From: Nocardioides luteus | GTDB lineage: Bacteria > Actinomycetota > Actinomycetes > Propionibacteriales > Nocardioidaceae | Direction: 5' to 3' | DNA: 64,000 bases | NCBI RefSeq assembly: GCF_015752315.1 | Contig: NZ_JADOVJ010000001.1 | Location: forward strand, 558,001-622,000 | The notes under the pieces: generated by a model | Told to the model about the DNA's origin: nothing | What the model saw: only the letters and a program-made list of their open reading frames with translations | The model's database searches: none | Shown here: one piece after another, positions 16,750 through 26,138 of the stretch | How positions within the stretch are numbered: the first letter of the stretch is position 1 | How the letters are laid out: the number at the start of each line of letters is the position of its first letter | Position numbers and translations under genes: made by a program

Positions 16750-17334
16750 GGACATGACACCTCCGTGTGTCGTCGATCCCGAGCCGGTGTTCCGGTCGGG
16801 TCGTGCGGTCGAGAACGGGCCGATGCGGAACAGCAGCTCCGGGTCGTGCCCGTCGGGGAACATCGCGGCCTCGAAGAGCGGCGTGCGCTCGATCGGGGCG
16901 CTGCGTGCGTTCGCGAACGAGGTGAACAGCGCGATGGAGGCGCTGTTGTCCGCGGTGATGGTCGTCTCCAGGCGGCGTACGCCCTCGCCGGAGAGGCTGT
17001 CGACGAGCGTGTCGAGCATGCGGCGGGCCAGACCCTGGCCGCGGTGCCGCTCGTCGACGGCGACCTGCCAGATCATCAGGGTCTCCGGCTCGTCCGGCCG
17101 CCGGTAGCCGATGACGAATCCTCCTGGATCGTCATCGACGGTCGCGACGATCGAGGTTGCCGCGAAGTCGCGCGCCCACAGCAGGTAGGCGTACGAGGTG
17201 TTGACGTCGAGTACCCGAGAGTCCCGTGCCATCCGCCACAGATGCTGACCGTCCTGGAGGTCCGGTGAGCGGAAGTCGACTCGGGTAGCCGACTTCGGGC
17301 GGGGCACGCTGCCAGTCGAATTGCGATGTGGCAT
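15466..17334 (-). CDS. ectAB: Continuous EctA-EctB ORF (diaminobutyrate acetyltransferase plus transaminase)
   Basis: One uninterrupted 622-residue frame encodes both enzymes. The first part, to about residue 170, is the GNAT-fold EctA (VDFRSPDLQDGQHLWRMA, then acetyl-CoA loop DERHRGQGLARRML). A linker of about 20-25 residues (ARPDRNTGSGSTTHGG) has no stop. The rest is EctB, a class III PLP transaminase (FFAGAGALNYGHNNP, GPTGTNSVEAALKLARKATG, ILDDVQAGCGRTG). The two steps make diaminobutyrate from aspartate semialdehyde, then acetylate it. A consensus ribosome site and two ATGs lie inside the linker, so both a fusion and separate EctB may be made. Start could also be TTG 17340; no strong upstream site decides. 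Confidence 0.85.
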   Translation of the reverse strand: MPHRNSTGSVPRPKSATRVDFRSPDLQDGQHLWRMARDSRVLDVNTSYAYLLWARDFAATSIVATVDDDPGGFVIGYRRPDEPETLMIWQVAVDERHRGQGLARRMLDTLVDSLSGEGVRRLETTITADNSASIALFTSFANARSAPIERTPLFEAAMFPDGHDPELLFRIGPFSTARPDRNTGSGSTTHGGVMSMTTTAEPATAIFDSLESQVRSYCRSWPAVMTHSQGSTVTSEDGREFLDFFAGAGALNYGHNNPALLDPLLDYLREGRIVHSLDMHTSAKRDFLQAFSDLILEPRNLDYKVMFPGPTGTNSVEAALKLARKATGRQHVLSFTNAFHGMTLGSLSVTGNSMKRRGAGIPLTNSSKIPYDDYFNGAVDDFMWLERVLQDSGSGVDKPAAIIVESVQGEGGLSAARLEWLKALSDLCREHDIILILDDVQAGCGRTGTFFSFEEAGFTPDIVCLSKSISGFGLPMALTLIRPDLDQFEPGEHNGTFRGHNLAFVTARVALETYWADQSFQKDVQAKAAELRTGLTKIADRYEGAAVRGRGLLTGIAFPDASSAGKIAAAAYEHGLLVETSGPEDEVLKTMPPLTITSEELARGLDVLDEATASVLGDGTPA

Positions 17335-17370
17335 CGCCAAGCGACGCTAACAGGATGCCGGGAAGGAGGC

Positions 17371-17424
17371 CCGGGGCGAGTCCGCACTGCGATATGCGGG
17401 CCGACGCGTGGTGCCTCGCCCCGG
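17371..17424. terminator. Long-stem inverted repeat between lacI-type gene and ectA
   Basis: CCGGGGCGAG (17371-17380) pairs perfectly with CTCGCCCCGG (17415-17424) around a 34-nt loop. It lies between the 3' end of the LacI gene and the 5' end of ectA. There is no T-run, so it is at best a weak terminator or an mRNA structure. Confidence 0.3.
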
Positions 17425-17434
17425 CGAGGTCGGA

Positions 17435-18433
17435 TCAGGCAGACGTACGCCGCACCAGCTCGGGCGCGAAGACGACCCGGCGAGGGATCGTGGTGCCGCC
17501 GTCGAGCTGGGCGAGGAGGAGCCGGACGGCCTCCCTCGCCATGTCTCCTATCGGGTTCTTGACCGTGGTGAGCGGGGGAGTGGTGCGCTCGGCGATGCCG
17601 AGGTCGTCGTAGCCGACGACCGCGATGTCGTCGGGTACGCGGCGGCCCGCCCGGCCGAGCACGCGGAGGGCGCCCGCGGCCATCAGGTCGGAGGCGACCA
17701 TCAGGCCGTCGATGTCCGGATGGTCACGGAGCAGGATCTCGCAGGCGGCCTCGCCGCCGTCCTCGGTGAAGTCGCCCTCGACGACCGCATCGGTGGCGAG
17801 CCCGGCGGCCTCGAGGGCGGCCCGCCATCCCGCGGCCCGGTCGGTGCCGGCGCTCATGTCGATGGGACCGGTGATGGTGCCGATGCGACGACAGCCGCGC
17901 TCGATCAGGATGTTGGTGACCTGGCGGGCGCCGGCGATGTTGTCGGGGTCGGTGTAGAAGACCTTCTCCGCGCCGGTCAACGGCCGGCCGATGAACGCGG
18001 CCGGCAGCCCGATGGCCGCGAGGTGGTCGGCGAGGGCGTCGTTGCGGTGGTGGGAGACTACGATCGCACCGTCGACGTGGCCGCCGCGCAGGTAGCGCAG
18101 CGTCCGCTGCATCTCGTCGCCCGGCTGCGCGATCAGCAGCACGACCTGCAGGTCGCGCTGGGCGAGAACCTGGGTCACGACGTGCAGGGTGCGGGCGAAG
18201 AACGGGTCGGCGAAGACGCGCTCGTCCGACTCCGGCACGACCATCGCGACGGTGTCGGTCCGGCGCGTCACCAGGGAGCGAGCAGCCGGGTTGGGGACGT
18301 AGCCCAGCGTCCGTACGGCCTCGGCGACGGCCTCTGCCGCCTTCGCCGAGACCCGCGAGCCGCCGTTGATGGCGCGCGACGCGGTCGCCCGGCTGACACC
18401 AGCCAGCCGGGCGACCTCGTCGAGCGTGGGCAT
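17435..18433 (-). CDS. cebR: LacI family regulator (CebR-like)
   Basis: The 332-residue repressor has the LacI HTH at its N-terminus (DEVARLAGVSRATASRAING) and a periplasmic-binding-protein-type effector domain. Features include TVAMVVPESDERVF, the VDGAIVVSHH segment and the DLMAAGALRVLGRAGRRVPDD motif near the C-terminus. It is the last gene of the sugar operon; a GTG six bases upstream of the chosen ATG overlaps the glucosidase stop, so translation is probably coupled. Two boxes of the form TGGGAGCGCTTCCA upstream of the binding-protein gene match the known CebR operator type. The cebR name is an inference from operon and operator. Confidence 0.8.
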   Translation of the reverse strand: MPTLDEVARLAGVSRATASRAINGGSRVSAKAAEAVAEAVRTLGYVPNPAARSLVTRRTDTVAMVVPESDERVFADPFFARTLHVVTQVLAQRDLQVVLLIAQPGDEMQRTLRYLRGGHVDGAIVVSHHRNDALADHLAAIGLPAAFIGRPLTGAEKVFYTDPDNIAGARQVTNILIERGCRRIGTITGPIDMSAGTDRAAGWRAALEAAGLATDAVVEGDFTEDGGEAACEILLRDHPDIDGLMVASDLMAAGALRVLGRAGRRVPDDIAVVGYDDLGIAERTTPPLTTVKNPIGDMAREAVRLLLAQLDGGTTIPRRVVFAPELVRRTSA

Positions 18434-18435
18434 GT

Positions 18436-19893
18436 TCACGGGCGGGCCGGCACCCGGTTGTTGGCGGCGACGTCGGCGAACCAGAGGCCGCTGTCCTTCA
18501 GGGTGCGTACCTGGGTCTCGAAGTCCACGTGCACGATCCCGAAGCGGTGCGCGTAGCCGTAGCTCCACTCGAAGTTGTCGAGCAGGGACCAGGCGAAGTA
18601 GCCGCGTACGTCCGCACCCTGCTCCATCGCGTCGAGGGTCGCGCGCAGGTGCTGGTCGATGTAGTCGAGACGGGCGGTGTCGTGCACTGCCCCGTCCTCG
18701 ACCACGTCGTCATAGTAGGCGCCGTTCTCGGTGATGTAGATCGGCGGGGCACCGTATTCGTCGTTGAGCCGGGTCAGCAGCCGGGTCAGCCAGACCGGGT
18801 CGATCTCCCAGTCACGGGCGGTCGTGGCACGACCTGTGCGCGGGGTGACGAACTCGGCACCGGGGTACGGGTTCCCCCGCGGCAAGTCGGAGTGGACGAG
18901 CCGGCTGCCCAGCACCTCGTCGGGGTCGATCTCGAACGGCTTCGCCGCGATGGCGTTGCCGAAGTAGAAGTTGATCCCGAGCACGTCGAGAGGCGCGGAG
19001 ATGACCTCGAGGTCGCCCTCGAGCACCCAGTCCTGCCACGGCCGGCCCTGGAAGGTCAGCCCCTCGGTGTCGGCGGCGAGGTCGTCGGCGTACTTGCCCC
19101 GGAACAGCGGCTCGAAGAACACCCGGTTGTGCAGGCCGTCGATCCGCCGGGTCATGTCGACGTCCTCGGGCCGGTCGGCGTCGTAGGGGTCGACGACCGT
19201 CGGGTTGAGGGTGATGCCGAGGGACTTCCCGTTCTCCGGCGTCGCGCCGCGACTGCGCAGCTCGTTGACCACCAGGCCGTGGCCGAGCATGAGGTGGTGG
19301 GCCGCGACGATGCCGGCCACGCCCTCCTGCCGCCCCGGAGCGTGCTGGCCGCCGGAGTAGCCGAGGAACGCCGAGCACCACGGCTCGTTCAGCGTCGTCC
19401 AGTTGTCGACGCGGTCGGAGAGCTCGTCGTAGACGGTGGTCGCGTACTCCACGAACCGGTAGGCGGTGTCCCGGCTGGTCCAGCCGCCCTGGTCCTCCAG
19501 CGCCTGCGGCAGGTCCCAGTGGTAGAGCGTGATCCACGGGGCGATGTCGGCCTCGAGCAGCTCGTCGACGAGCCGGTTGTAGAAGTCGAGCCCTGCCTGG
19601 TTGACCTTGCCGCCGTCGGGACGGATCCGCGGCCACGCCGTCGAGAACCGGTACGAGGCCAGGTTGAGGCGCTTCATCAGCGCGACGTCCTCGGGCATCC
19701 GGTGGTAGTGGTCGCACGCCACATCCCCGGTGTCGCCGTTGAGGATCGCCCCGGGCACCCGGGAGAAGGTGTCCCAGTTGCTCGGCGTACGTCCGTCCTC
19801 GTCGACCGCTCCCTCGATCTGGTAGGACGCCGTGGCAGCGCCCCAGAGGAAGTTCTCGGGGAAGGTGCGACCCTGGTGAGTCGAGGTGGTCAT
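18436..19893 (-). CDS. bglC: GH1 beta-glucosidase
   Basis: The 485-residue enzyme is a glycoside hydrolase family 1 member: N-terminal PENFLWGAATASYQIEG, acid/base motif TLNEPW and nucleophile motif YITENGAYY. It has no signal peptide, so it should cleave imported cellobiose or related beta-glucosides in the cytoplasm. ATG 19893 overlaps the stop of the upstream permease (ATGA), and homologues start here; the 73-codon extension is spurious. Together with the ABC genes and LacI repressor it resembles the Streptomyces ceb/bgl arrangement. Confidence 0.92.
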   Translation of the reverse strand: MTTSTHQGRTFPENFLWGAATASYQIEGAVDEDGRTPSNWDTFSRVPGAILNGDTGDVACDHYHRMPEDVALMKRLNLASYRFSTAWPRIRPDGGKVNQAGLDFYNRLVDELLEADIAPWITLYHWDLPQALEDQGGWTSRDTAYRFVEYATTVYDELSDRVDNWTTLNEPWCSAFLGYSGGQHAPGRQEGVAGIVAAHHLMLGHGLVVNELRSRGATPENGKSLGITLNPTVVDPYDADRPEDVDMTRRIDGLHNRVFFEPLFRGKYADDLAADTEGLTFQGRPWQDWVLEGDLEVISAPLDVLGINFYFGNAIAAKPFEIDPDEVLGSRLVHSDLPRGNPYPGAEFVTPRTGRATTARDWEIDPVWLTRLLTRLNDEYGAPPIYITENGAYYDDVVEDGAVHDTARLDYIDQHLRATLDAMEQGADVRGYFAWSLLDNFEWSYGYAHRFGIVHVDFETQVRTLKDSGLWFADVAANNRVPARP

Positions 19894-20720
19894 CCTTTGA
19901 CGGCTCCTTGCATGATGCCGGACACCAGGTGGCGTCCGGTGGCGATGAACAACAGAAGTAGGGGTACGGTCGCGAGGATCGTTCCGGCCTGGACCAGGGC
20001 CATGTCGGCATGTCCCTGACCGGGCGCGACCTTGAGCGCGTCGAGCGCGGTCTGCAGGGTCTGCACGTCGGACCCCTGCAGCACGATCAGCGGCCACATG
20101 AAGTCGGTCCACACCTGCATGAAGGTGAACAGACCGAGGATCGCCATCGCGGGACGCGCCGCCGGGATGGCGACGGTCCAGAACGTACGGATCATGGACG
20201 CGCCGTCGACGCGGGCCGCGTCGATGAGCTCGTCGGGGATCGCGTCGACGAGGTACTGCCTCATGAAGAAGACACCGAACGCGGTCACCACCCAGGGCAG
20301 GATCACGGCGGCGTGCGTGCCGGTCAGACCGAGGTTGGAGAACTGCTTGAGCATCGGCACCAGGGCCAGCTGGGTCGGCACCGCCAGGGTGGCGACGACG
20401 AAGACCATCCCCGCGTTGGAGCCGCGGAAGCGGAGCTTGGCGAAGGAGTAGCCGGCCAGCGTCGAGAACAGCACGACCGAGGCCGCCGAGATCCCCGAGA
20501 CGATGATCGAGTTGAGCAGCGCCGACCAGAAGTCGATCCGGTCGAAGACCCGGCCGGCGTTCTCGAAGAAGTGTCCTCCCGGGACCAGCGGCGGGGGCGA
20601 CTGGATCGCCCGTTGCCGGGTGACCGAACCGATGACGAAGGACCAGTAGAGGGGGAAGGCCGAGCCCAGCAGGAATGCCGTGAGCAGGCCGTACACAAGG
20701 AATCCAGGTCGTCTGCTCAT
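19890..20720 (-). CDS. cebG: Sugar ABC transporter permease, MalG/CebG type
   Basis: A 276-residue inner-membrane subunit with six predicted helices and the cytoplasmic EAA loop DAARVDGASMIRTFWTV near residue 190, which contacts the ATPase. ATG 20720 gives the usual family length. Its start overlaps the stop of a 27-codon ORF and its stop overlaps the glucosidase start. No ATPase gene is in the operon; in Streptomyces such systems share the MsiK ATPase, so the same is likely here. Confidence 0.88.
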   Translation of the reverse strand: MSRRPGFLVYGLLTAFLLGSAFPLYWSFVIGSVTRQRAIQSPPPLVPGGHFFENAGRVFDRIDFWSALLNSIIVSGISAASVVLFSTLAGYSFAKLRFRGSNAGMVFVVATLAVPTQLALVPMLKQFSNLGLTGTHAAVILPWVVTAFGVFFMRQYLVDAIPDELIDAARVDGASMIRTFWTVAIPAARPAMAILGLFTFMQVWTDFMWPLIVLQGSDVQTLQTALDALKVAPGQGHADMALVQAGTILATVPLLLLFIATGRHLVSGIMQGAVKG

Positions 20721-20800
20721 GACGCCGCCCCCGTAGCGCAAGCGCCAGTGTACGGGCGCGGCGTCATGGGATTGAACGCCGCTCGCTTTCGCTCGCTCAT
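20717..20800 (-). CDS. 27-residue ORF bridging the two permease genes
   Basis: The ATG at 20800 overlaps the cebF-type stop (ATGA) and the TGA at 20717-20719 overlaps the cebG-type start (ATGA), so ribosomes could pass through all three frames without release. The peptide starts MSERKRAAFNPMTPRP and resembles no known protein. The DNA contains a 15-bp inverted repeat (next entry) and the run AGCGAGCGAAAGCGAGCG, which look like a repeat element inserted between two genes that usually adjoin directly. Confidence 0.45.
   Translation of the reverse strand: MSERKRAAFNPMTPRPYTGACATGAAS
20721..20765. repeat. 15-bp inverted repeat between permease genes
   Basis: GACGCCGCCCCCGTA (20721-20735) pairs with TACGGGCGCGGCGTC (20751-20765), one mismatch, around a 15-nt loop. 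The hairpin sits entirely between cebF and cebG, right against the cebG start codon. It could tune translation or decay of the downstream message, or mark an extragenic palindromic repeat. Confidence 0.6.
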
Positions 20801-21789
20801 CGCAGGCTCCTTCGCTGGACGGCCCGGGTGACCAGGAAGTTGACCAGTGCGATCCCCACGATGATGAGGAAGAGCACCCAGGCGGCGGCGGCCGCACGTG
20901 GATACGGGTTGGTCGTGGTCTGGGCGGTGTTGAAGACGTACATCGTCAGGGTCGTGTACTGGAAGTCGGAGCCGCCCTGGAAGCGGAGGTTGGTGTCGAA
21001 GATCCGGGGCTCGGTGAAGATCTGCAGGCCGCCGATGGTCGAGGTGACGATGACGAAGATCATCGTCGGCCGGATCGAGGGCAGCGTGACGTTGAAGAAC
21101 TGCTTCACCTTGGAGGCTCCGTCGATCTCCGCCGCCTCGTAGAGGTCCCGCGGGATCGCCTGCATGGCGGCGAGGATGATCAGCGCGTTGTAGCCGGTCC
21201 AGCGCCAGTTGACCATGGTCGCGATCGCGGTCCAGCTCGCGAACCGGTCGGCGTGCCACGGCACCTTCGGGAGGCCGAAGCCGTCGAGCGTCTGGTTGAT
21301 CAGGCCCGTGCCGTCGGCGAAGATCGCGCCGAAGATCATCGCGGACGCCGCGGGAGCGACCACGAAGGGCAGCAGGATGCTCATCCGCCACAGGGTGCGG
21401 CCCCGGAGCCGGGTGTCGAGCAGCGCGGCGAGGATCGTCGCCACGATGATCTGTGGAACCGAGGAGAGCAGGAACATCCCGATGGTGTTCCAGAAGGCCT
21501 TGCGGAAGACCGAGTCACCGAGGACGTGGGCGTAGTTGTCCCAGCCGACCCACGAACCGATCTCGGAACCGTAGGCGGGCCAGGAGAAGAAGGACAGGTA
21601 GCCGGTGTAGAGCATCGGGTAGAGCCCGATGAGGATGAACACCAGGAAGAACGGCGCGACGTACAGGTAGGGCGAGAGCTTGAAGTCCCACCGGGAGAGC
21701 CGGTTACGCCACGCCTGGCGGCGGGGTGCTGCCCCGGTCGAGGGCGCCGGGGTGGCGTTCTCGACCGGGGCAGAGGTGGTGGTCGGCAT
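20797..21789 (-). CDS. cebF: Sugar ABC transporter permease, MalF/CebF type
   Basis: The 330-residue permease has a cytoplasmic N-terminal tail of about 40 residues, six helices starting at YLYVAPFFLVFILIGLYP, and the EAA loop YEAAEIDGASKVKQFFNVT near residue 225. It partners with the MalG-type subunit to form the import channel for a di- or oligosaccharide. It lies 3 bp downstream of the binding-protein gene, consistent with one operon. Confidence 0.88.
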   Translation of the reverse strand: MPTTTSAPVENATPAPSTGAAPRRQAWRNRLSRWDFKLSPYLYVAPFFLVFILIGLYPMLYTGYLSFFSWPAYGSEIGSWVGWDNYAHVLGDSVFRKAFWNTIGMFLLSSVPQIIVATILAALLDTRLRGRTLWRMSILLPFVVAPAASAMIFGAIFADGTGLINQTLDGFGLPKVPWHADRFASWTAIATMVNWRWTGYNALIILAAMQAIPRDLYEAAEIDGASKVKQFFNVTLPSIRPTMIFVIVTSTIGGLQIFTEPRIFDTNLRFQGGSDFQYTTLTMYVFNTAQTTTNPYPRAAAAAWVLFLIIVGIALVNFLVTRAVQRRSLR

Positions 21790-21792
21790 GGA

Positions 21793-23094
21793 TCAGGACA
21801 TTCCTTCGACGCCCTCGACGAAGGTCGCCCACGACTTGTCGGGGTCGGTGCCCTCGTCCACACGTCGGATCGCCTGCTGGAAGAGGCCCAGGATGTCGGA
21901 GTACTTGTCACCCTTGAACGGCACACCCGCCGGCACGGCCTTCGCCCGGTTGGCGAGGATCTGCGAGGTGGGGGCGTCGTTGAAGTAGGGGTCCGTGGCG
22001 TTCTCGGCGGCCAGGGTCTCCTGCGCCTCCAGGTTCGCCGGGAAGTTGCCGGCCACCTTGGAAGCGGCGACCTCGGACTCGGCGTTGGTCAGGTAGTTGG
22101 CGAACTCCTTGGCCTCCTCCTGGTGCTGCGACTGCGCCGGGACGGCGAGGTAGGAGCCGCCCCAGTTGCCGCCGCCGCCCGGGAAGGCGTCGACGATGTC
22201 CCAGCCCTTCACGTCAGGCGCGGAGTCCTTGATGTTGGCGAACATCCAGCCCGGGCACGGGATGGTGGCGAAACCGTCGTTGGTGAAGTTGGCCATCCAG
22301 TCCTCGCCCCACTGCTCGACCTTCGTCGAGAGGGTGGGGGCGTACTGCGAGACCGTGTCGTAGACGTTCCGGAGCTCCGGGTTGTCGACGTCGATCTTCT
22401 GGTCCTTGGTCTGGAAGGGGTACTCCACCTGGTTGAGCATCGCCTGGGCGATCGCGCCGCTGGAGTCGTACCAAGCCGTGTTCGGCACCTTCTTCTTGAA
22501 CTGCTCGCCGGTGGCGAAGTAGGTGTCCCAGTCCTTGAAGAGGGCCTTCACGGACTCGCGGTCGGACGGGAGGCCGGCCTTCTCGAAGAGGTCGGCGCGG
22601 TAGCAGAACGCCTCGGGGCCGGCGTCGGTCGGGTAACCGATCTGCTTGCCGTCGGCGGTCTGGCCCTCGAGGTACTTCGACTCCATCCAGCGGCTGTCGA
22701 GCTCCTTGTCGGTGAGGTCGACGAACTGCTCGGAGGCGCCCTCGGCGACGAGCGCGGGCATCATGTCGCCCTCGACGGCGACGATGTCGGTGAGACCTTC
22801 ACCCGACTGCAGGCCGGTGGTGAGGCTCTGCTTCCAGGTGTCCCACTCGGCGACCACGGTCTGCTTGACCTTGAAGGGACGGTCAGGGTCGGCGTTCCAC
22901 TGCTCGATGAGGTCGCCGTAGCCGAACTCGCTGAACGTCGTGATGGTCAGGGTGTCGTCCTTGCCGAGCGCAGCCTGCTCGTCGTCGCCACCGTCACCGC
23001 CGCAGGCGGCCAGGCCGGCGACGAGGGAGGCGACCGCGCACGCGGCGAGGGCGGTCCGTGGCGCACGGCGCCATGACTTGGAGATCTTGGACAC
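21793..23094 (-). CDS. cebE: Sugar-binding lipoprotein of ABC transporter, CebE type
   Basis: A 433-residue extracellular solute-binding protein (family 1). GTG 23094 is chosen because AGGAG lies 7 nt upstream and the protein then begins with a good signal (KSWRRAPRTALAACAV) ending in the lipobox LAAC at Cys31. Mature-protein features include TITTFSEFGYGDLIEQW and the C-terminal WATFVEGVE region. It captures the sugar outside the cell for the two permeases. Cellobiose or cello-oligosaccharide is the likely ligand, inferred from the GH1 enzyme and the operator type. Confidence 0.88.
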   Translation of the reverse strand: MSKISKSWRRAPRTALAACAVASLVAGLAACGGDGGDDEQAALGKDDTLTITTFSEFGYGDLIEQWNADPDRPFKVKQTVVAEWDTWKQSLTTGLQSGEGLTDIVAVEGDMMPALVAEGASEQFVDLTDKELDSRWMESKYLEGQTADGKQIGYPTDAGPEAFCYRADLFEKAGLPSDRESVKALFKDWDTYFATGEQFKKKVPNTAWYDSSGAIAQAMLNQVEYPFQTKDQKIDVDNPELRNVYDTVSQYAPTLSTKVEQWGEDWMANFTNDGFATIPCPGWMFANIKDSAPDVKGWDIVDAFPGGGGNWGGSYLAVPAQSQHQEEAKEFANYLTNAESEVAASKVAGNFPANLEAQETLAAENATDPYFNDAPTSQILANRAKAVPAGVPFKGDKYSDILGLFQQAIRRVDEGTDPDKSWATFVEGVEGMS

Positions 23095-23124
23095 GGGGGT
23101 GCTCCTGCACGTCTGTGTGGGGAG

Positions 23125-23138
23125 TGAGAGCGCTTCCA
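23125..23138. promoter_or_regulatory. LacI/CebR-type operator, promoter-proximal
   Basis: TGAGAGCGCTTCCA has the AGCGCT core of LacI-family sites and is close to the CebR consensus TGGGAGCGCTCCCA. It lies 30 bp upstream of the cebE start and downstream of the TTGACA element, where binding would block initiation or elongation. Confidence 0.7.
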
Positions 23139-23179
23139 CTCTCGGGACTAGGGAGAGTGTGAGTGTGCTCACAACTCCC

Positions 23180-23185
23180 TGTCAA
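23180..23185 (-). promoter_or_regulatory. Consensus -35 element of sugar operon
   Basis: On the minus strand a perfect TTGACA (complement of 23180-23185) lies between the two LacI boxes. The matching -10 is poor (TCACAC or CACACT at 17-18 nt spacing), so promoter strength is uncertain. Confidence 0.45.
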
Positions 23186-23214
23186 GAGGCGCGTGAGTAA
23201 CGATTTTGTTGTGG

Positions 23215-23228
23215 TGGGAGCGCTTCCA
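23215..23228. promoter_or_regulatory. LacI/CebR-type operator, distal
   Basis: TGGGAGCGCTTCCA differs by one base from the palindromic CebR consensus. It sits immediately after the aldolase stop and 90 bp from the proximal box, flanking the -35 element; a looped repression complex is possible. Confidence 0.75.
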
Positions 23229-23230
23229 CT

Positions 23231-24067
23231 TTATTGGTGAGAAATCACCCTCAGCAGGCGAGCTGTCTCGGCGGCCATGGCGTCCCGGCCCGCGCCGAGG
23301 TAGCGCCGCTGGTCGACCAGGGCGGGGTCGGCTCCGAGGGTCTCCCGCACCGCGGCCGTGAAGGCCTTGTTGAGCTGGGTCGCGACGTTGATCTTCGTCA
23401 TCCCGGCCGCGATCGCGGCCCGGAGCCCGTCGTCGCTGACCCCGGAGGAGCCGTGCAGGACCAGCGGTACGTCGACCGCCCGCCGGATCGCCGAGATCAG
23501 TGCCTCGTCCAGGGCCGCGTCGCGGGTGGTCATCTTGTGGCTCGAGCCGACCGCGACGGCGAGGGCGTCCACGCCCGTGGCGGCGACGAAGGCTGCGGCC
23601 TGGGCCGGGTCGGTGCGTGCGCCGGGCGCGTGGACGCCGTTCTTGCCGCCGACCTCGCCCAGCTCGGCCTCGACGTGGGCGCCGCGGTCGTGGCAGCGGC
23701 GGACGACGGCGGCGGTGCGGGTCAGGTTCTCCTCGTAGGCGAGCTGGGAGGCGTCGTACATCACCGACGAGAAGCCGAGGTCGATCGCGATCCCGACCAG
23801 GCGCTCGTCGGTCGCGTGGTCCAGGTGGAGCGAGATCGGCATCGCGGCGTTCGACGCGACCGCGATCGCGGCGTGGGCCAGTGGCGCCAGGCCGCCGTGG
23901 TAGCGGACCGCGTTCTCGCTGATCTGCACGATGACCGGGTGGTTCGCCGACTCGGCTCCCGCCGCGATCGCCTCGACGGTTTCCAGATTGACCGCGTTGA
24001 AGGCGGCGACGCCGCGGCCTGTCTCGTAGGCAGCGCTGACGAGCGCGGCCGTGGTCGTGAGGGTCAC
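23231..24067 (-). CDS. Class II fructose/tagatose-bisphosphate aldolase family protein
   Basis: The 278-residue TIM-barrel protein has the class II ketose-bisphosphate aldolase zinc sites: the HLDHA motif near residue 81, Glu in AELGEVGGKNG, His in GSSHKM and His in LHGSSGV. It likely splits a ketose 1,6-bisphosphate (or 1-phosphate) to DHAP and an aldehyde. It lies upstream of and in the same direction as the sugar operon but has its own position before the operator pair, so it may be read through or separately expressed. Closer to GatY/KbaY-like short forms than to central FbaA; the exact substrate is not certain. Confidence 0.8.
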   Translation of the reverse strand: MTLTTTAALVSAAYETGRGVAAFNAVNLETVEAIAAGAESANHPVIVQISENAVRYHGGLAPLAHAAIAVASNAAMPISLHLDHATDERLVGIAIDLGFSSVMYDASQLAYEENLTRTAAVVRRCHDRGAHVEAELGEVGGKNGVHAPGARTDPAQAAAFVAATGVDALAVAVGSSHKMTTRDAALDEALISAIRRAVDVPLVLHGSSGVSDDGLRAAIAAGMTKINVATQLNKAFTAAVRETLGADPALVDQRRYLGAGRDAMAAETARLLRVISHQ

Positions 24068-24112
24068 TCGGCTCTCCTCATGGTGGAAGTGTCGCAGGCT
24101 GAAGACAACGAA

Positions 24113-24143
24113 ACGGCCGCCGACTCGAGGAGTCGGCGGCCGT
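24113..24143 (-). terminator. Rho-independent terminator after typA
   Basis: A perfect 13-bp stem ACGGCCGCCGACT / AGTCGGCGGCCGT closes a 5-nt loop. In minus-strand sense it is followed by TTTCGTTGTC. It lies 20 bp downstream of the typA stop. Confidence 0.85.
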
Positions 24144-24162
24144 CGTAGAGCGGAGGTCAGGC

Positions 24163-26052
<1,890 letters not shown>

Positions 26053-26138
26053 GTGCGAAGCGGCTCGATTTCTGGCGCGGGACGGGACGTCTGATCTTAT
26101 CCGCCGCGACGTCCTTGACCCGCATCCGGAGATGACGG

